From Pedobacter sp. KBS0701 (lineage in GTDB: Bacteria; Bacteroidota; Bacteroidia; Sphingobacteriales; Sphingobacteriaceae), in assembly GCF_005938645.2 (NCBI RefSeq), contig NZ_CP042171.1:4774001-4838000 (forward strand): a stretch of DNA of 64,000 bases, written 5' to 3'. Made by a program: the position numbers and the translations under genes. Below the pieces are notes generated by a model, which was not told the DNA's origin, did not search any database, and was given only the letters and a program-made list of their open reading frames with translations. Positions 9,218 to 18,103 of this stretch are shown one piece after another (the stretch's first letter is position 1; every line of letters begins with the position of its first letter).

Positions 9218-10204
9218 ATGAGAGAAATCCAATTTAGAGAAGCACTACGCGAAGCCATGAGCGAAGAAATGCGCAAAGATGACCGCGTTTTTTTATTAGG
9301 TGAAGAAGTAGCAGAATATAACGGTGCGTACAAAGTAAGTCAGGGTATGCTTGATGAATTTGGTGCAAAACGAATTATCGATACCCCGATTGCAGAATTA
9401 GGTTTTGCAGGTATTGCAACTGGTGCCGCAACAGCTGGCCTTGTTCCAATTGTGGAGTTCATGACATTTAACTTCTCTTTAGTTGCGATCGATCAGATTA
9501 TCAACGGAGCAGCTAAAATCTTATCAATGAGTGGCGGTCAGTTCTCATGTCCAATGGTTTTCCGTGGTCCAACAGGTAACGCAGGCCAATTAGGTGCGCA
9601 ACACTCTCAAAACTTCGAAAACTGGTTTGCAAATACTCCAGGGTTAAAAGTTGTTGTTCCGGCTACTCCTTATGATGCAAAAGGTTTATTAAAACAATCA
9701 ATTATAGATCCGGATCCGGTTATTTTCATGGAATCGGAAGTAATGTACGGCGATAAGGGTGATGTTCCTGCAGAAGAATACTATATCGAACTTGGTAAAG
9801 CTAAAGTAACTAAAGAAGGTACAGATGTAACCATCGTAACTTTTGGTAAAATGTTAACACGCGTTGTAAACCCTGCGGTAGAAGAATTAGCAAAAGAGGG
9901 GATCAACGTAGAAGTTATTGATTTACGTACTGTACGTCCTATCGATTACGATACCATTATTACATCCGTTAAGAAAACAAACCGTTTGGTTGTGGTAGAA
10001 GAGGCTTGGCCATTGGCATCTCTTTCTGGCGAGATCGCTTTCATGGTACAGAAACATGCATTCGATTATTTAGATGCACCAGTTTTACGTATTACCTGTG
10101 CAGATGTTCCACTTCCATATTCACCAACTTTAATTGCAGCAAGCTTACCAAATGCTGAACGTGTAGTTAAAGCGGTAAAAGAAGTGATGTACGTTAAAAA
10201 ATAA
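9218..10204 (+). CDS. pdhB: Pyruvate dehydrogenase E1 component, beta subunit
   Basis: A 328-residue transketolase-like E1 beta subunit. With an alpha subunit (not in this window) it performs the thiamine-diphosphate decarboxylation that feeds acetyl groups to lipoylated E2. The order is typical: REALREAMSEEMRKDDRVF at the N-terminus, EEVAEYNGAYKVSQGM near 30-45, DTPIAELGFAG near 56-66, FRGPTGNAGQLGAQHSQ near 116-132, and a C-terminal domain with VIDLRTVRPID near 230 and VEEAWPLAS near 262. Its own promoter and terminator flank it, so it is monocistronic. Branched-chain E1 beta is the main alternative, but pyruvate is more likely from sequence similarity. Confidence 0.9.
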   Translation: MREIQFREALREAMSEEMRKDDRVFLLGEEVAEYNGAYKVSQGMLDEFGAKRIIDTPIAELGFAGIATGAATAGLVPIVEFMTFNFSLVAIDQIINGAAKILSMSGGQFSCPMVFRGPTGNAGQLGAQHSQNFENWFANTPGLKVVVPATPYDAKGLLKQSIIDPDPVIFMESEVMYGDKGDVPAEEYYIELGKAKVTKEGTDVTIVTFGKMLTRVVNPAVEELAKEGINVEVIDLRTVRPIDYDTIITSVKKTNRLVVVEEAWPLASLSGEIAFMVQKHAFDYLDAPVLRITCADVPLPYSPTLIAASLPNAERVVKAVKEVMYVKK

Positions 10205-10241
10205 TTATCAGTCTAAGCATGTCAAAGACCAAAACATATAA

Positions 10242-10272
10242 AATCCTCCAAAGCAATTTGGGGGATTTTTTT
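10242..10272 (+). terminator. Rho-independent terminator after pdhB
   Basis: Stem AATCCTCC (10242-10249) pairs with GGGGGATT (10260-10267, one G-U pair) and is followed by a T run to 10272. Confidence 0.75.
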
Positions 10273-10318
10273 ATTCCCCTCTATCAGAGGGCTGCCCAAC
10301 GGGCGGGGGAGTCCCTTA
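10273..10318. repeat. REP-like GC-rich element
   Basis: CCCCTCTATCAGAGGG then CTGCCCAACGGGCGGGGG. It has the same architecture as the elements near 300-345 and 820-870. Confidence 0.5.
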
Positions 10319-10378
10319 TATCCTAAATAAAATTTAGATCTTTATGAAAAGCAAAGCCTGTAATTCTTCGGCAATATC

Positions 10379-10443
10379 AGCCCCGCTATTCGCTTCAAAG
10401 CCTTGGTTCGTTCCTCACCTCCGGGTTTTACGCTACTATCGGG
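10379..10443. repeat. Interspersed intergenic element, copy 1
   Basis: Begins AGCCCCGCTATTCGCTTCA and ends GCTACTATCGGG. The same ends and spacing recur at 30236-30292 (AGCCCCGTTATCCGCT to GCTTCTACCGGG). Together with the terminator and the REP-like element it fills most of the 331-base gap before the pentapeptide gene; no gene is seen there. Confidence 0.5.
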
Positions 10444-10535
10444 TTCATTGACAAGGGCATTTAATCTTGAGATAAAAACCTGCGAGGTTTCCAAACTAAT
10501 ATTTTTATCTTAGCTATACCCATTAAATTTTTCTC

Positions 10536-11108
10536 ATGCCCGAATACATAGCCGATCAAACATTCGAAAAAGCCAATTTTACTATACGTCCACTTCCAAA
10601 AGCAGAATACGAAAACTGTAAATTCATCAATTGCGATTTTTCCAGTTCAGATTTAAGCGGTGTAAAATTTTTAGATTGCCAATTCATTTCCTGCAATTTA
10701 AGTTTGGCGGATTTAACCAAAACATCGTTGATCGATGCTGATTTCCAGAATTGCAAAATGCTTGGTTTAAGGTTAGATAACTGTAACGATTTCGGCCTCG
10801 CGTTTAGTTTTACCAACTGCAAATTAGATCATTCCTCGTTCTATAAATTAAAATTAAAAAAAACCAATTTCAAAAACTCACAATTACATGAAGTTGATTT
10901 CTCTGAATGCGACTTAACCAGCGCAGTACTCAACAATTGCGATTTATTAAAAGCTACTTTTGATAGAACAATACTCGAAAAGGCAGATTTTAGAACGGCT
11001 TACAATTATTCCATAGACCCGGATAACAACAGGATCAAAAAAGCAAGATTTTCAAAATCCGGTCTTGCAGGCTTATTGTACAGATACGATATCCAGATCA
11101 GCGAATAA
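10536..11108 (+). CDS. Pentapeptide-repeat protein
   Basis: A 190-residue protein built almost wholly of A(D/N)LXX-type pentapeptide repeats, visible from about residue 25 (YENCKFINCDFSSSDLSG) to about 150 (ILEKADFR). These predict a right-handed quadrilateral beta helix. A change of pattern at residues 95-105 and the ending GLLYRYDIQI resemble the Qnr/McbG-like group, some of which mimic DNA and protect gyrase. That resemblance is family knowledge, not proof of function. No signal peptide, so probably cytosolic. The gene stands alone after the pdhB terminator. Confidence 0.85.
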   Translation: MPEYIADQTFEKANFTIRPLPKAEYENCKFINCDFSSSDLSGVKFLDCQFISCNLSLADLTKTSLIDADFQNCKMLGLRLDNCNDFGLAFSFTNCKLDHSSFYKLKLKKTNFKNSQLHEVDFSECDLTSAVLNNCDLLKATFDRTILEKADFRTAYNYSIDPDNNRIKKARFSKSGLAGLLYRYDIQISE

Positions 11109-11137
11109 CTTTTAATAATTTTCTGTAAATTCAGTTT

Positions 11138-11518
11138 ATGAAACCGACTGATATAGGGTGACAAAAACCCGAGAACATCGATCAATATATCGCTACTTTC
11201 CCTGTTGAAACACAAAAACTATTGCAAAAAGTCCGCGAAACTATCCATAAAGCGGTACCTGCCGCAAAAGAAGTGATCAGCTACGGTATGCCTGCTTTTA
11301 AACAGCATGCAGTTTTGGTGTATTTTGCAGGTTATGACAAACATATTGGCTTTTATCCAACCGGATCGGGCATCGAAGCTTTTAATAATGAATTTATCGA
11401 TTATAAATGGAGCAAAGGTGCTGTTCAGTTTCCTTTGGATAAGCCCCTGCCCCTGGATTTGATTACAAGAATTACTAAGTTTAAAGCGGAGCGGGATTTT
11501 GAAAAAGCTAAGAAATAA
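11138..11518 (+). pseudogene. DUF1801 protein gene with an early in-frame stop
   Basis: The best ATG, 11138, reads eight codons then meets TGA at 11159-11161. The same frame continues as KPENIDQYIATFPVETQKLL, the usual start of DUF1801 (YdhG-like) proteins, and runs through EVISYGMPAF and YDKHIGFYPTGSGI to 11518. The longest uninterrupted part with a possible start is 11222-11518 (TTG, 98 residues), which loses the first helix of the domain. The gene is therefore either a nonsense-broken pseudogene or begins at an unusual codon. DUF1801 members are small proteins sometimes called iron chaperones, with little firm function. Confidence 0.6.
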
Positions 11519-11561
11519 GAAAGCGTAACATCTTACTGTTAATATTTTCCTCTGATAAAAT

Positions 11562-11789
11562 TTATTTTTTTCTACTCTTTTTCCCGGCAGTCTTTTCGGT
11601 ATGCTCAGTCTCTAAATAATTTTTTCCATTTTCCGACTTTATCCAGGCATATCTAGCGGTCACACAATGAGGACAAAAATATTTTCTAATGGGAAGAAAA
11701 AAAAGCACATTTTTGATCAGCCAAGGTCTGGGGATTTGATAGTGGTACTGCGTGTTGCATTTCCAACATCGGGGATATGAATTAGACAT
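11562..11789 (-). CDS. Small zinc-ribbon-like protein
   Basis: A 75-residue protein with two cysteine pairs, CWKC near residues 8-11 and CPHC near 39-42, spaced for one zinc ribbon. A hydrophobic stretch (WLIKNVLFFLPI) lies between them and the C-terminus is lysine-rich. ATG at 11789. Function unknown. It sits convergent with the DUF1801 remnant and divergent from tex. Confidence 0.6.
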   Translation of the reverse strand: MSNSYPRCWKCNTQYHYQIPRPWLIKNVLFFLPIRKYFCPHCVTARYAWIKSENGKNYLETEHTEKTAGKKSRKK

Positions 11790-12006
11790 TAGTTTATTAT
11801 TAATTTATTTGGTTAGCCCAATCAATAAAATACAAATATTGTGCCAATAGTAAATCATTTAAGTTGTGTTTACGTCTAATAAATAAGTCAAAAACTTCTG
11901 ATTAGGTAAATTTTGAAATCTTTCAACGGTTTGCAGTGGAAAAATTGATCTTAAAAATCCCGCAAATCCTGATTAGCTTTGCTTCTTTAATTTTTACCCT
12001 TAGGAT

Positions 12007-14298
12007 ATGTTGACCCACCATAAAATAATTGCAGCCGAATTAAAAGTTGCAGAAAAACAAGTAACCGCAACCGTAAACCTGTTAGATGAAGGTGCAACTG
12101 TACCGTTTATCTCGCGTTACCGTAAAGAGGCTACAGGTAGTTTAGATGAAGTTGAAGTAGCCGCTATTCGTGACCGGGTTTTGCAACTACGCGATTTAGA
12201 CAAGCGCCGGGAAGCGATTTTAAAATCAATGACCGAGCTTGGTAAGTTAACGCCAGAACTGGAAAAAAAGATCAACGATGCAGAAACTATTTCACTTTTA
12301 GAGGACATTTATCTGCCGTTTAAACCTAAGCGTAAAACACGTGCATCTGTTGCAAAAGAAAAAGGATTAGAGCCTTTGGCCTTGCAGATATTTGAGCAGA
12401 ATGCTTTTAACTTAAACGCTGAAGCAGGTAAATTTATCGATGCCAAGAAGGGAGTAAACTCACTTGATGACGCTTTAGCTGGCGCAAGGGATATTATTGC
12501 CGAAATGATTTCTGAAAATGCCGAGGCCCGCACCAAAATGCGCACTTATTTTCAGGAAAAAGCTGTTTTTAAATCAGAAGTGATCAAAGGGAAAGAAGAA
12601 GAGGGTATTAAATATAAAGATTACTTCGAATGGAGCGAGCCGGTTAAAACAGCTGCATCACACCGTGTTCTGGCCATGCGCCGTGGCGAAAAGGAACTTA
12701 TTTTAAGATTAGATGCACTTCCACCAGCAGAAGATGCCATTGCTATTTTAGAGAACCAATTTGTTTTAGGCAATAATGCGGCTTCAAAGCAGGTTCAGCA
12801 AGCTTTAGAAGATGGTTATAAACGCTTGTTGGAACCAGCAATGGAAACCGAGCTTCGGGTTTTCACCAAACAAAAAGCAGATGAGGAAGCCATCCGGGTT
12901 TTTGCCGAAAATGCACGTCAATTATTATTGGCAGCTCCAATGGGACAAAAAAATGTACTGGCTATCGATCCGGGGTTCCGTACTGGCTGTAAAGTCGTTT
13001 GTTTAGATAAACAAGGTCAATTGTTAGAGAATACAGCAATTTATCCGCATACCGGACAGGGAAATGTGAAAAACGCTGCATTCACGATCCAACAACTTTG
13101 CGAAAAACATAATGTTGAAGCTATAGCCATTGGCAACGGTACTGCAGGAAGAGAAACTGAAGTTTTTGTCCGAGCATTGAATTTACCGCACATCACTATA
13201 GTAATGGTTAACGAAAGTGGCGCTTCGATTTATTCAGCATCGGAAGTAGCCAGAGAAGAATTTCCTACACAAGATATTACTGTGCGTGGAGCAGTTTCAA
13301 TCGGGCGACGTCTAATGGATCCATTGGCCGAATTGGTAAAAATTGACCCAAAATCTATCGGCGTTGGTCAATACCAGCACGATGTTGATCAAAATAAATT
13401 ACAGGCAAGTTTAGATGATACTGTAATCAGTGCTGTAAATGCTGTTGGAGTGGAATTAAATACGGCATCGAAACAAATTTTAGCTTATGTCTCTGGCCTC
13501 GGACCAACACTGGCGCAGAATATTGTAGAGTATAGAAACACCAACGGCGCTTTTAAAAATCGGGCAAGTTTGAAAAAAGTTCCCCGCCTGGGTGATAAAG
13601 CTTATGAGCAGGCAGCGGGTTTCTTACGTATTCGCAATGCCGAAAATGTTTTAGATACCAGTGGTGTTCACCCTGAGCGTTATGCCGTTGTAGATCAAAT
13701 GGCGAAAGATTTAGGCACAACAGTTTCGGCATTAATGAAAGATACGCAATTGCAAAAGCAAATTAAGCCACAACAATACGTTACGGATGAAATCGGTTTA
13801 CCAACTCTGAATGATATCTTAAAGGAATTGGCTAAACCAGGCCGCGATCCACGTGAGCAATTTGAGGCTTTTAGTTTTACTGATGGTGTAAATGAAATTG
13901 CCGATTTAAGAGTAGGCATGAAGTTACCGGGAATTGTAACCAACATCACCAATTTTGGCGCCTTTGTAGATATTGGTGTCCATCAAGATGGTTTGGTGCA
14001 TACCAGTCAACTGGCAAATCGTTTTGTAGCGAATCCAAACGACATAGTTAAAGTACATCAAAAAGTCGAAGTTACGGTTATGGAAGTTGATGCAGCCCGT
14101 AAAAGGATTTCGTTATCTATGAAAGCTGAAGTTAGTCCGAAGCCGGAAGTCCGGAGCCGGGAGCCCAAGGAGCAGAAATCTAAACAGGACTTCAAACCGA
14201 ATAGCAATAAACAAAACTTCAAGCCGCGTAACGAGCCAAAGGATGCTGATGGGGATTTACAGGAAAAATTGGCAAAGCTAAAAGGGATGTTTAAATAA
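12007..14298 (+). CDS. tex: Tex-family S1 RNA-binding transcription accessory protein
   Basis: A 763-residue Tex homologue. The N-terminal helical domain (VPFISRYRKEATGSLDEVEV near 34-53) is characteristic. A YqgF/RuvC-like domain begins LAIDPGFRTGCK near 316, HhH motifs lie near 490-540 (GPTLAQNIVEYRN), and an S1 domain spans about 636-705 (GIVTNITNFGAFVDIGVHQDG). Tex proteins bind nucleic acid and are linked to transcription and RNA handling. Residues 710-750 are a Lys/Pro-rich tail encoded by a repetitive stretch (AGTCCG/GGAAGTCCGGA-like words near 14135-14165). ATG at 12007 follows AGGAT. Confidence 0.9.
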   Translation: MLTHHKIIAAELKVAEKQVTATVNLLDEGATVPFISRYRKEATGSLDEVEVAAIRDRVLQLRDLDKRREAILKSMTELGKLTPELEKKINDAETISLLEDIYLPFKPKRKTRASVAKEKGLEPLALQIFEQNAFNLNAEAGKFIDAKKGVNSLDDALAGARDIIAEMISENAEARTKMRTYFQEKAVFKSEVIKGKEEEGIKYKDYFEWSEPVKTAASHRVLAMRRGEKELILRLDALPPAEDAIAILENQFVLGNNAASKQVQQALEDGYKRLLEPAMETELRVFTKQKADEEAIRVFAENARQLLLAAPMGQKNVLAIDPGFRTGCKVVCLDKQGQLLENTAIYPHTGQGNVKNAAFTIQQLCEKHNVEAIAIGNGTAGRETEVFVRALNLPHITIVMVNESGASIYSASEVAREEFPTQDITVRGAVSIGRRLMDPLAELVKIDPKSIGVGQYQHDVDQNKLQASLDDTVISAVNAVGVELNTASKQILAYVSGLGPTLAQNIVEYRNTNGAFKNRASLKKVPRLGDKAYEQAAGFLRIRNAENVLDTSGVHPERYAVVDQMAKDLGTTVSALMKDTQLQKQIKPQQYVTDEIGLPTLNDILKELAKPGRDPREQFEAFSFTDGVNEIADLRVGMKLPGIVTNITNFGAFVDIGVHQDGLVHTSQLANRFVANPNDIVKVHQKVEVTVMEVDAARKRISLSMKAEVSPKPEVRSREPKEQKSKQDFKPNSNKQNFKPRNEPKDADGDLQEKLAKLKGMFK

Positions 14299-14386
14299 TA
14301 ATATGCCTTTTATCATTTCGACTGTAGAACTGGATATTAACTTAACCGAATGACAGTTCAAAAGGATTAACTATCATCGGTACTGA

Positions 14387-14412
14387 GCGGCACAAAACTT
14401 GGCCTGTGCCGC
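14387..14412. terminator. Hairpin between convergent tex and lipoprotein genes
   Basis: GCGGCACA (14387-14394) pairs perfectly with TGTGCCGC (14405-14412). There is no T run on either side, so it may be a weak or factor-dependent terminator serving both convergent genes. Confidence 0.4.
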
Positions 14413-14440
14413 TTCAGCGAGGAAATTTAACAATGAGCGA

Positions 14441-14896
14441 TTAATAGTCGAATTGGTGAGTATAATCTTTATTAACATCGACTGTAACACCATCATCATT
14501 AGTGATCACTTTGCCATTTATCTCCGCTTTATAGCTGATCTGATAACTGGCATTAAAGTTAATGCACTGCACGCCGGCAGTAATTACATCAACTGGCAAT
14601 ACAGTCTCAATTACATAGGTTTTGGTGCTTCCTGTGAAATCGTCTTTCCCTAAAGAAATAGCAGCTTCATTATTTCTGGTCACTCCATTTACCTTCCAGA
14701 TGGTTTTAGTGCCTTTAGTATCACCGCCTACAATCACGAACGAAACGTAGTCATCAGACGAGTTCACTCCGTTTGCAGTGATGGTAAACTTTGCGGTTTT
14801 ACCATTTGCTGCAGGAGTAGTTTCCGAATCTTTTTTACAAGAAAATAATAACGCCAGAACAAGCACAATAGATAATAATTTTGAATTTTTTTTCAT
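14441..14896 (-). CDS. Hypothetical lipoprotein
   Basis: A 151-residue protein with a clear lipoprotein signal: basic start MKKNSK, hydrophobic core, lipobox LLFSC with Cys20. The mature part is a beta-rich single domain with no recognised motif. Probably an outer-membrane-anchored periplasmic or surface protein. A long gap with a 10-bp inverted repeat lies upstream. Confidence 0.75.
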   Translation of the reverse strand: MKKNSKLLSIVLVLALLFSCKKDSETTPAANGKTAKFTITANGVNSSDDYVSFVIVGGDTKGTKTIWKVNGVTRNNEAAISLGKDDFTGSTKTYVIETVLPVDVITAGVQCINFNASYQISYKAEINGKVITNDDGVTVDVNKDYTHQFDY

Positions 14897-14981
14897 AGAT
14901 TTTTAGTTGTTTTCTTATTACAGGTGCCAAAAAAATGCCAAAACCTATTGCTATAATCAAAACACTAAATTTCAGGTAAAT

Positions 14982-15007
14982 AAAACTACCTACTTTTAGG
15001 TAGTTTT
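14982..15007. repeat. 10-bp perfect inverted repeat upstream of the lipoprotein gene
   Basis: AAAACTACCT (14982-14991), six-base loop, AGGTAGTTTT (14998-15007). The hairpin lies about 85 bases before the lipoprotein ATG. It could be an operator (direct reading ACTACC...GGTAGT) or an RNA hairpin. The rest of 14897-15226 holds a short 7-bp dyad at 15211-15225 and no gene. Confidence 0.5.
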
Positions 15008-15226
15008 AAAATGTTTTGATAACTGCCTGTGCTAAAAATTATCCTGATTATTCTTTCAAATCACGGATTTTAAAAATCAGATAGCGTAAACTTAGCGGGT
15101 TTTAAGATGCCTATCTTTACGGCACAAATTCCCTAATCGCAACATCCGGGTGATCAGTTTTCAGAAGTTCTTAAACCAGCTGCTTTTACACAGAAAAAAT
15201 GACTTACTTGTTTTACATTGTAAAAA

Positions 15227-16306
15227 CTACAAACCAGCAAATTTATCCCGATGTTCTAATCTTGTTTTAGGTAAACTATCAGGATAGTTATTCTGGATGA
15301 AAGTGATCATGGCTTCTCTTACATGGCAACGTAAATCAAAAGCCCTGGAGGAATTTGAAGCACTCATCAAAAACCTGATTTCAATCGAACCATCTTTATT
15401 GGTGTCAGTCACTTGTACAACATTTACTCTTTTATCCCACAGGGGATTATTATTTAAGAGCCTGGTAAGTTCTTTCCGAAGTGGTTCAATTGGGATGGTA
15501 TAATCCATATATAAAAAAACCGTTCCAAGCAAATCGGCCGAAACACGCGTCCAATTTTGAAATGGTTTTTCGATAAAATAGGTTATCGGCAAAATTAACC
15601 TGCGTTGATCCCATATATTGATAACCACATAAGTTAGGGTTATTTCCTCTACCTTACCCCATTCACCTTCTACAATTAAAACATCATCAATCCTGATCGG
15701 CTGCGTAAAGGCAATCTGAAAGCCTGCCAATAAATTCCCAAGCGATTTTTGCGCGGCAAAACCAATGATAATTCCCCCTATCCCAACCCCAGTAAGCAAA
15801 CCCGCTCCAATTTTGCGCATACTATCAAAACTCAATAAAATAATGGCTGCTGTAATTAAAATGATGAGCGAAACGATAAATTTCCTTACAAACTGCAACT
15901 GTGTCCTTATTTTCCGCTCTTTAAGGTTGTTTTCTTTATTCAGATCGTATTTAAGGTAAAAATAATCCTCCAGTACATTTATTAAACGCACCAATATTAA
16001 TGCGAAAGTAATGGTTAAAGCAATTTCCAATGCTTTAGTAATCGGCAACCTAAATGTGGGCGACATCTCCATCAATGTAAGTGAGAAATTAAGCAATAAC
16101 AATGGGATAAAAACCGCAACCGGCCTTCTTAAATGTTTAATTGTAGATTTTATAATGATGAAATCCCACCAACGCGAAAGCAGGATAAAAGTTTTGTGGA
16201 TGATAAATTTGATGATTATACCGAGCAAAACTGCTGCTAAACCAATAATCAGGTTCTTGAAAAATAAAGGAATGGGATAACCGAAAATCTGGTCGATATA
16301 CTGCAT
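15227..16306 (-). CDS. MscS-family mechanosensitive ion channel
   Basis: A 359-residue channel. Three or four membrane helices fill the first 190 residues. The pore helix and beta domain are typical: GIGGIIIGFAAQKSLGNLLA followed by F..A...P..IDD (IAFTQPIRIDDVLIVEGEWG) and VVINIWDQRRLILPITYF. The frame can be extended to TTG 16408, adding a cysteine-rich hydrophobic stretch. ATG 16306 (MQYIDQIFGYP) is preferred because it begins just before the first expected helix. It should open under membrane tension to release solutes during hypo-osmotic shock. Divergent from pnuC. Confidence 0.85.
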   Translation of the reverse strand: MQYIDQIFGYPIPLFFKNLIIGLAAVLLGIIIKFIIHKTFILLSRWWDFIIIKSTIKHLRRPVAVFIPLLLLNFSLTLMEMSPTFRLPITKALEIALTITFALILVRLINVLEDYFYLKYDLNKENNLKERKIRTQLQFVRKFIVSLIILITAAIILLSFDSMRKIGAGLLTGVGIGGIIIGFAAQKSLGNLLAGFQIAFTQPIRIDDVLIVEGEWGKVEEITLTYVVINIWDQRRLILPITYFIEKPFQNWTRVSADLLGTVFLYMDYTIPIEPLRKELTRLLNNNPLWDKRVNVVQVTDTNKDGSIEIRFLMSASNSSRAFDLRCHVREAMITFIQNNYPDSLPKTRLEHRDKFAGL

Positions 16307-16454
16307 ACACGAAATTTGCTGGTTAATAAATACGGCGATAAGCCAATAGATACTCTTATAACAGCTATATTTTGGGATTGTTTGCCAATAGAAAAGCAAG
16401 AGCCGCAAATAAATTATTTACATTAGCATCTTGTAGATTTTTTAAAAGAGAAAG

Positions 16455-17117
16455 ATGGATTTTTTCGATGCCCACAGTATTTTTTTCACAGTTCTTGGCT
16501 ATAAAATGAGCTATTTAGAATTCTTTGCTGTAATTACCGGGATTATTTCCGTTATACTTTCAGCAAAAGCCAGCGTTTGGAGCTGGCCCATGGGTATCGT
16601 CAATGTATTCTTATCAGCCTTTCTATATTACCAAAGCCAGCTTTACCCCGATATGTTTTTAATGGTTTTCTTTTTTGTAACCAACATTATGGGTTGGTGG
16701 CGATGGACAAATCCAAAACCCGGAGAAGAAGATAAAAATAATGAACTCAAAATCAGTTTTATGCCCCTAAGTCAATTTTTGATCTTATTGGCAATTGGCA
16801 TTATTGGTACTTTACTGATGGGTACCCTGGCCAGCCAGCTACACAACTGGCTGCCTCTATTATTTAACTTACCCAGCGCATACCCTTTTATTGATTCATT
16901 TATTTTTGTAATGAGTGTGATCACCACTTTTCTGATGATTCAGAAAAGAGTGGAATGCTGGATTATCTGGCTGATTATCGATATTGTAGCCACTTATCTT
17001 TATTTTCTAAAAGGAATTAAATTTATGGGGGTCGAATATTTCATTTTTACCATTATTGCTGCTTTTGCCTTGCGGCATTGGGTTAAAGAATATAGAAGTT
17101 ATGCTAAAACTCCATAA
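16455..17117 (+). CDS. pnuC: PnuC-type nicotinamide riboside/vitamin transporter
   Basis: A 220-residue, seven-helix membrane protein. AKASVWSWPMGIVNVFLSA and the W-rich FFVTNIMGWWRWTNP are hallmark Pnu motifs, with VECWIIWLIIDIVATYLYF in the C-terminal half. PnuC takes up nicotinamide riboside for NAD salvage; PnuT relatives carry thiamine. I see no TPP riboswitch upstream, which slightly favours nicotinamide riboside. No NAD-salvage kinase is adjacent. Confidence 0.85.
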   Translation: MDFFDAHSIFFTVLGYKMSYLEFFAVITGIISVILSAKASVWSWPMGIVNVFLSAFLYYQSQLYPDMFLMVFFFVTNIMGWWRWTNPKPGEEDKNNELKISFMPLSQFLILLAIGIIGTLLMGTLASQLHNWLPLLFNLPSAYPFIDSFIFVMSVITTFLMIQKRVECWIIWLIIDIVATYLYFLKGIKFMGVEYFIFTIIAAFALRHWVKEYRSYAKTP

Positions 17118-17192
17118 AAGGAATTTTAGCATATTGCATATTGATATAAATAATCTATTTTTTTGTATCTTCAATTTAAATCCAAAAATGAT

Positions 17193-17724
17193 ATGACAGC
17201 TAAATAAGTGCTTCCTATCATCCCTGACAATATTGTAGTTAATAAAATTTACGAGTTAAGAGGTCTAAAAGTGATGCTAGACAGCGATCTGGCAGAGCTT
17301 TACGGTGTAGAGACTAAACGCCTTAATGAGCAAGTTGGTAGAAATTCAGATCGATTCCCTGAAGACTTCATGTTTCAACTCACTGATGAAGAGTGGTTAA
17401 ACTTGAAGTCGCAATTTGCGACTTCAAGTTGGGGAGGAAGAAGAAAACTTCCCTTTGTTTTTACCGAACATGGCATCCTCATGCTTTCAAGTGTATTAAA
17501 CAGCAAACAAGCCATTCAGGTAAATATTCAGATTGTTAGAATTTTCTCCCGAACACCAATTCATTATTGACAGCGGTGAGCTTAAACTTGAAATCGAAGA
17601 AATCAAACAAAAAGTGAGTAATCAGGATAAAAACATCGAATTGGTTTTTACCTATCTGGATAAACTCATTGATAAGAAAATTGGACCAAGAAAAAGGATT
17701 GGCTATATGCCTGATGATTTGTAA
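17193..17724 (+). pseudogene. Broken ORF6N/KilA-N-type gene
   Basis: The ATG at 17193 reads M-T-A-K then TAA at codon 5. The frame then continues with the ORF6N domain (IVVNKIYELRGLKVMLDSDL, then GRNSDRFPEDFMFQLTDEEW) to about 17560. There it runs into TGA, and the rest of the protein continues in the next frame (IDSGELKLEIEEIKQKVSNQ, ending RKRIGYMPDDL) to 17724. One nonsense change plus one frameshift separate the pieces. ORF6N proteins are phage- and mobile-element-linked DNA-binding or antirepressor-like proteins. A GTG at 17208 could still give a truncated product. Confidence 0.75.
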
Positions 17725-17792
17725 GAGATAGCATTAATATCTATGCACTTACCCCCTAACCTTTAATAATTGTACTAGCTCTGATTCTTAAA

Positions 17793-17900
17793 CGGGATTG
17801 CAGCGATATCCTTTTTTGTTTTTTGCCTTGACAAATTAATAGCACTGGCAAGAAATTTGTCAAAGCTTAAAAAAACAAAAAAGATTTAGCGTAAAGCCCG
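17793..17900. repeat. Long imperfect inverted repeat upstream of rplM
   Basis: Left arm 17793-17837 and right arm 17854-17900 are imperfect inverted copies about 45 bases long around a 16-base centre. They share A/T runs (CTTTTTTGTTTTTT against AAAAAAACAAAAAAG), the word TTGACAAATT/AATTTGTCAA, and CGGGATTGCAGCG against GCGTAAAGCCCG ends. It occupies the gap after the broken ORF6N gene. A further repeat at 17953-17990 (ATTGCC..GCAATGACGAT) follows. Confidence 0.6.
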
Positions 17901-18018
17901 ACTGGAACCACCCCAAGAACTACAGGTTACGCTTTACAAAAAGCAACAATTAGATTGCCACATTGTTGCGCGCTGCGCAATGACGATAATTTAATATCAA
18001 AATTTTTCTCTTCAACTA

Positions 18019-18049
18019 TTTGATAATAAAAGTATTCTATCTATCTTTG
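18019..18049 (+). promoter_or_regulatory. Promoter of the rplM-rpsI-rpsB-tsf operon
   Basis: TTTG at 18019-18022, 19-base spacer, TATCTTTG at 18042-18049. The roughly 50-base leader contains a small hairpin (TCCCA..TGGGA near 18053-18069) that could take part in ribosomal-protein feedback, which is inference. Confidence 0.7.
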
Positions 18050-18103
18050 CAGTCCCAAATTTAATGGGAATAATAAATTGTTTAATAAATTAAATACAAG
18101 CAA

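Noticed and set aside
10820..11215. Minus-strand frames over the pentapeptide gene
   Set aside because: They are reverse shadows of the plus-strand repeats and carry no domain.
16306..16408. TTG start for the MscS channel
   Set aside because: It adds a Cys/Trp-rich stretch that is not part of the family, and an ATG lies at 16306.
16300..16455. TPP riboswitch before pnuC
   Set aside because: No conserved TPP core (CUGAGA..ACYUGA) is visible in the short divergent gap.
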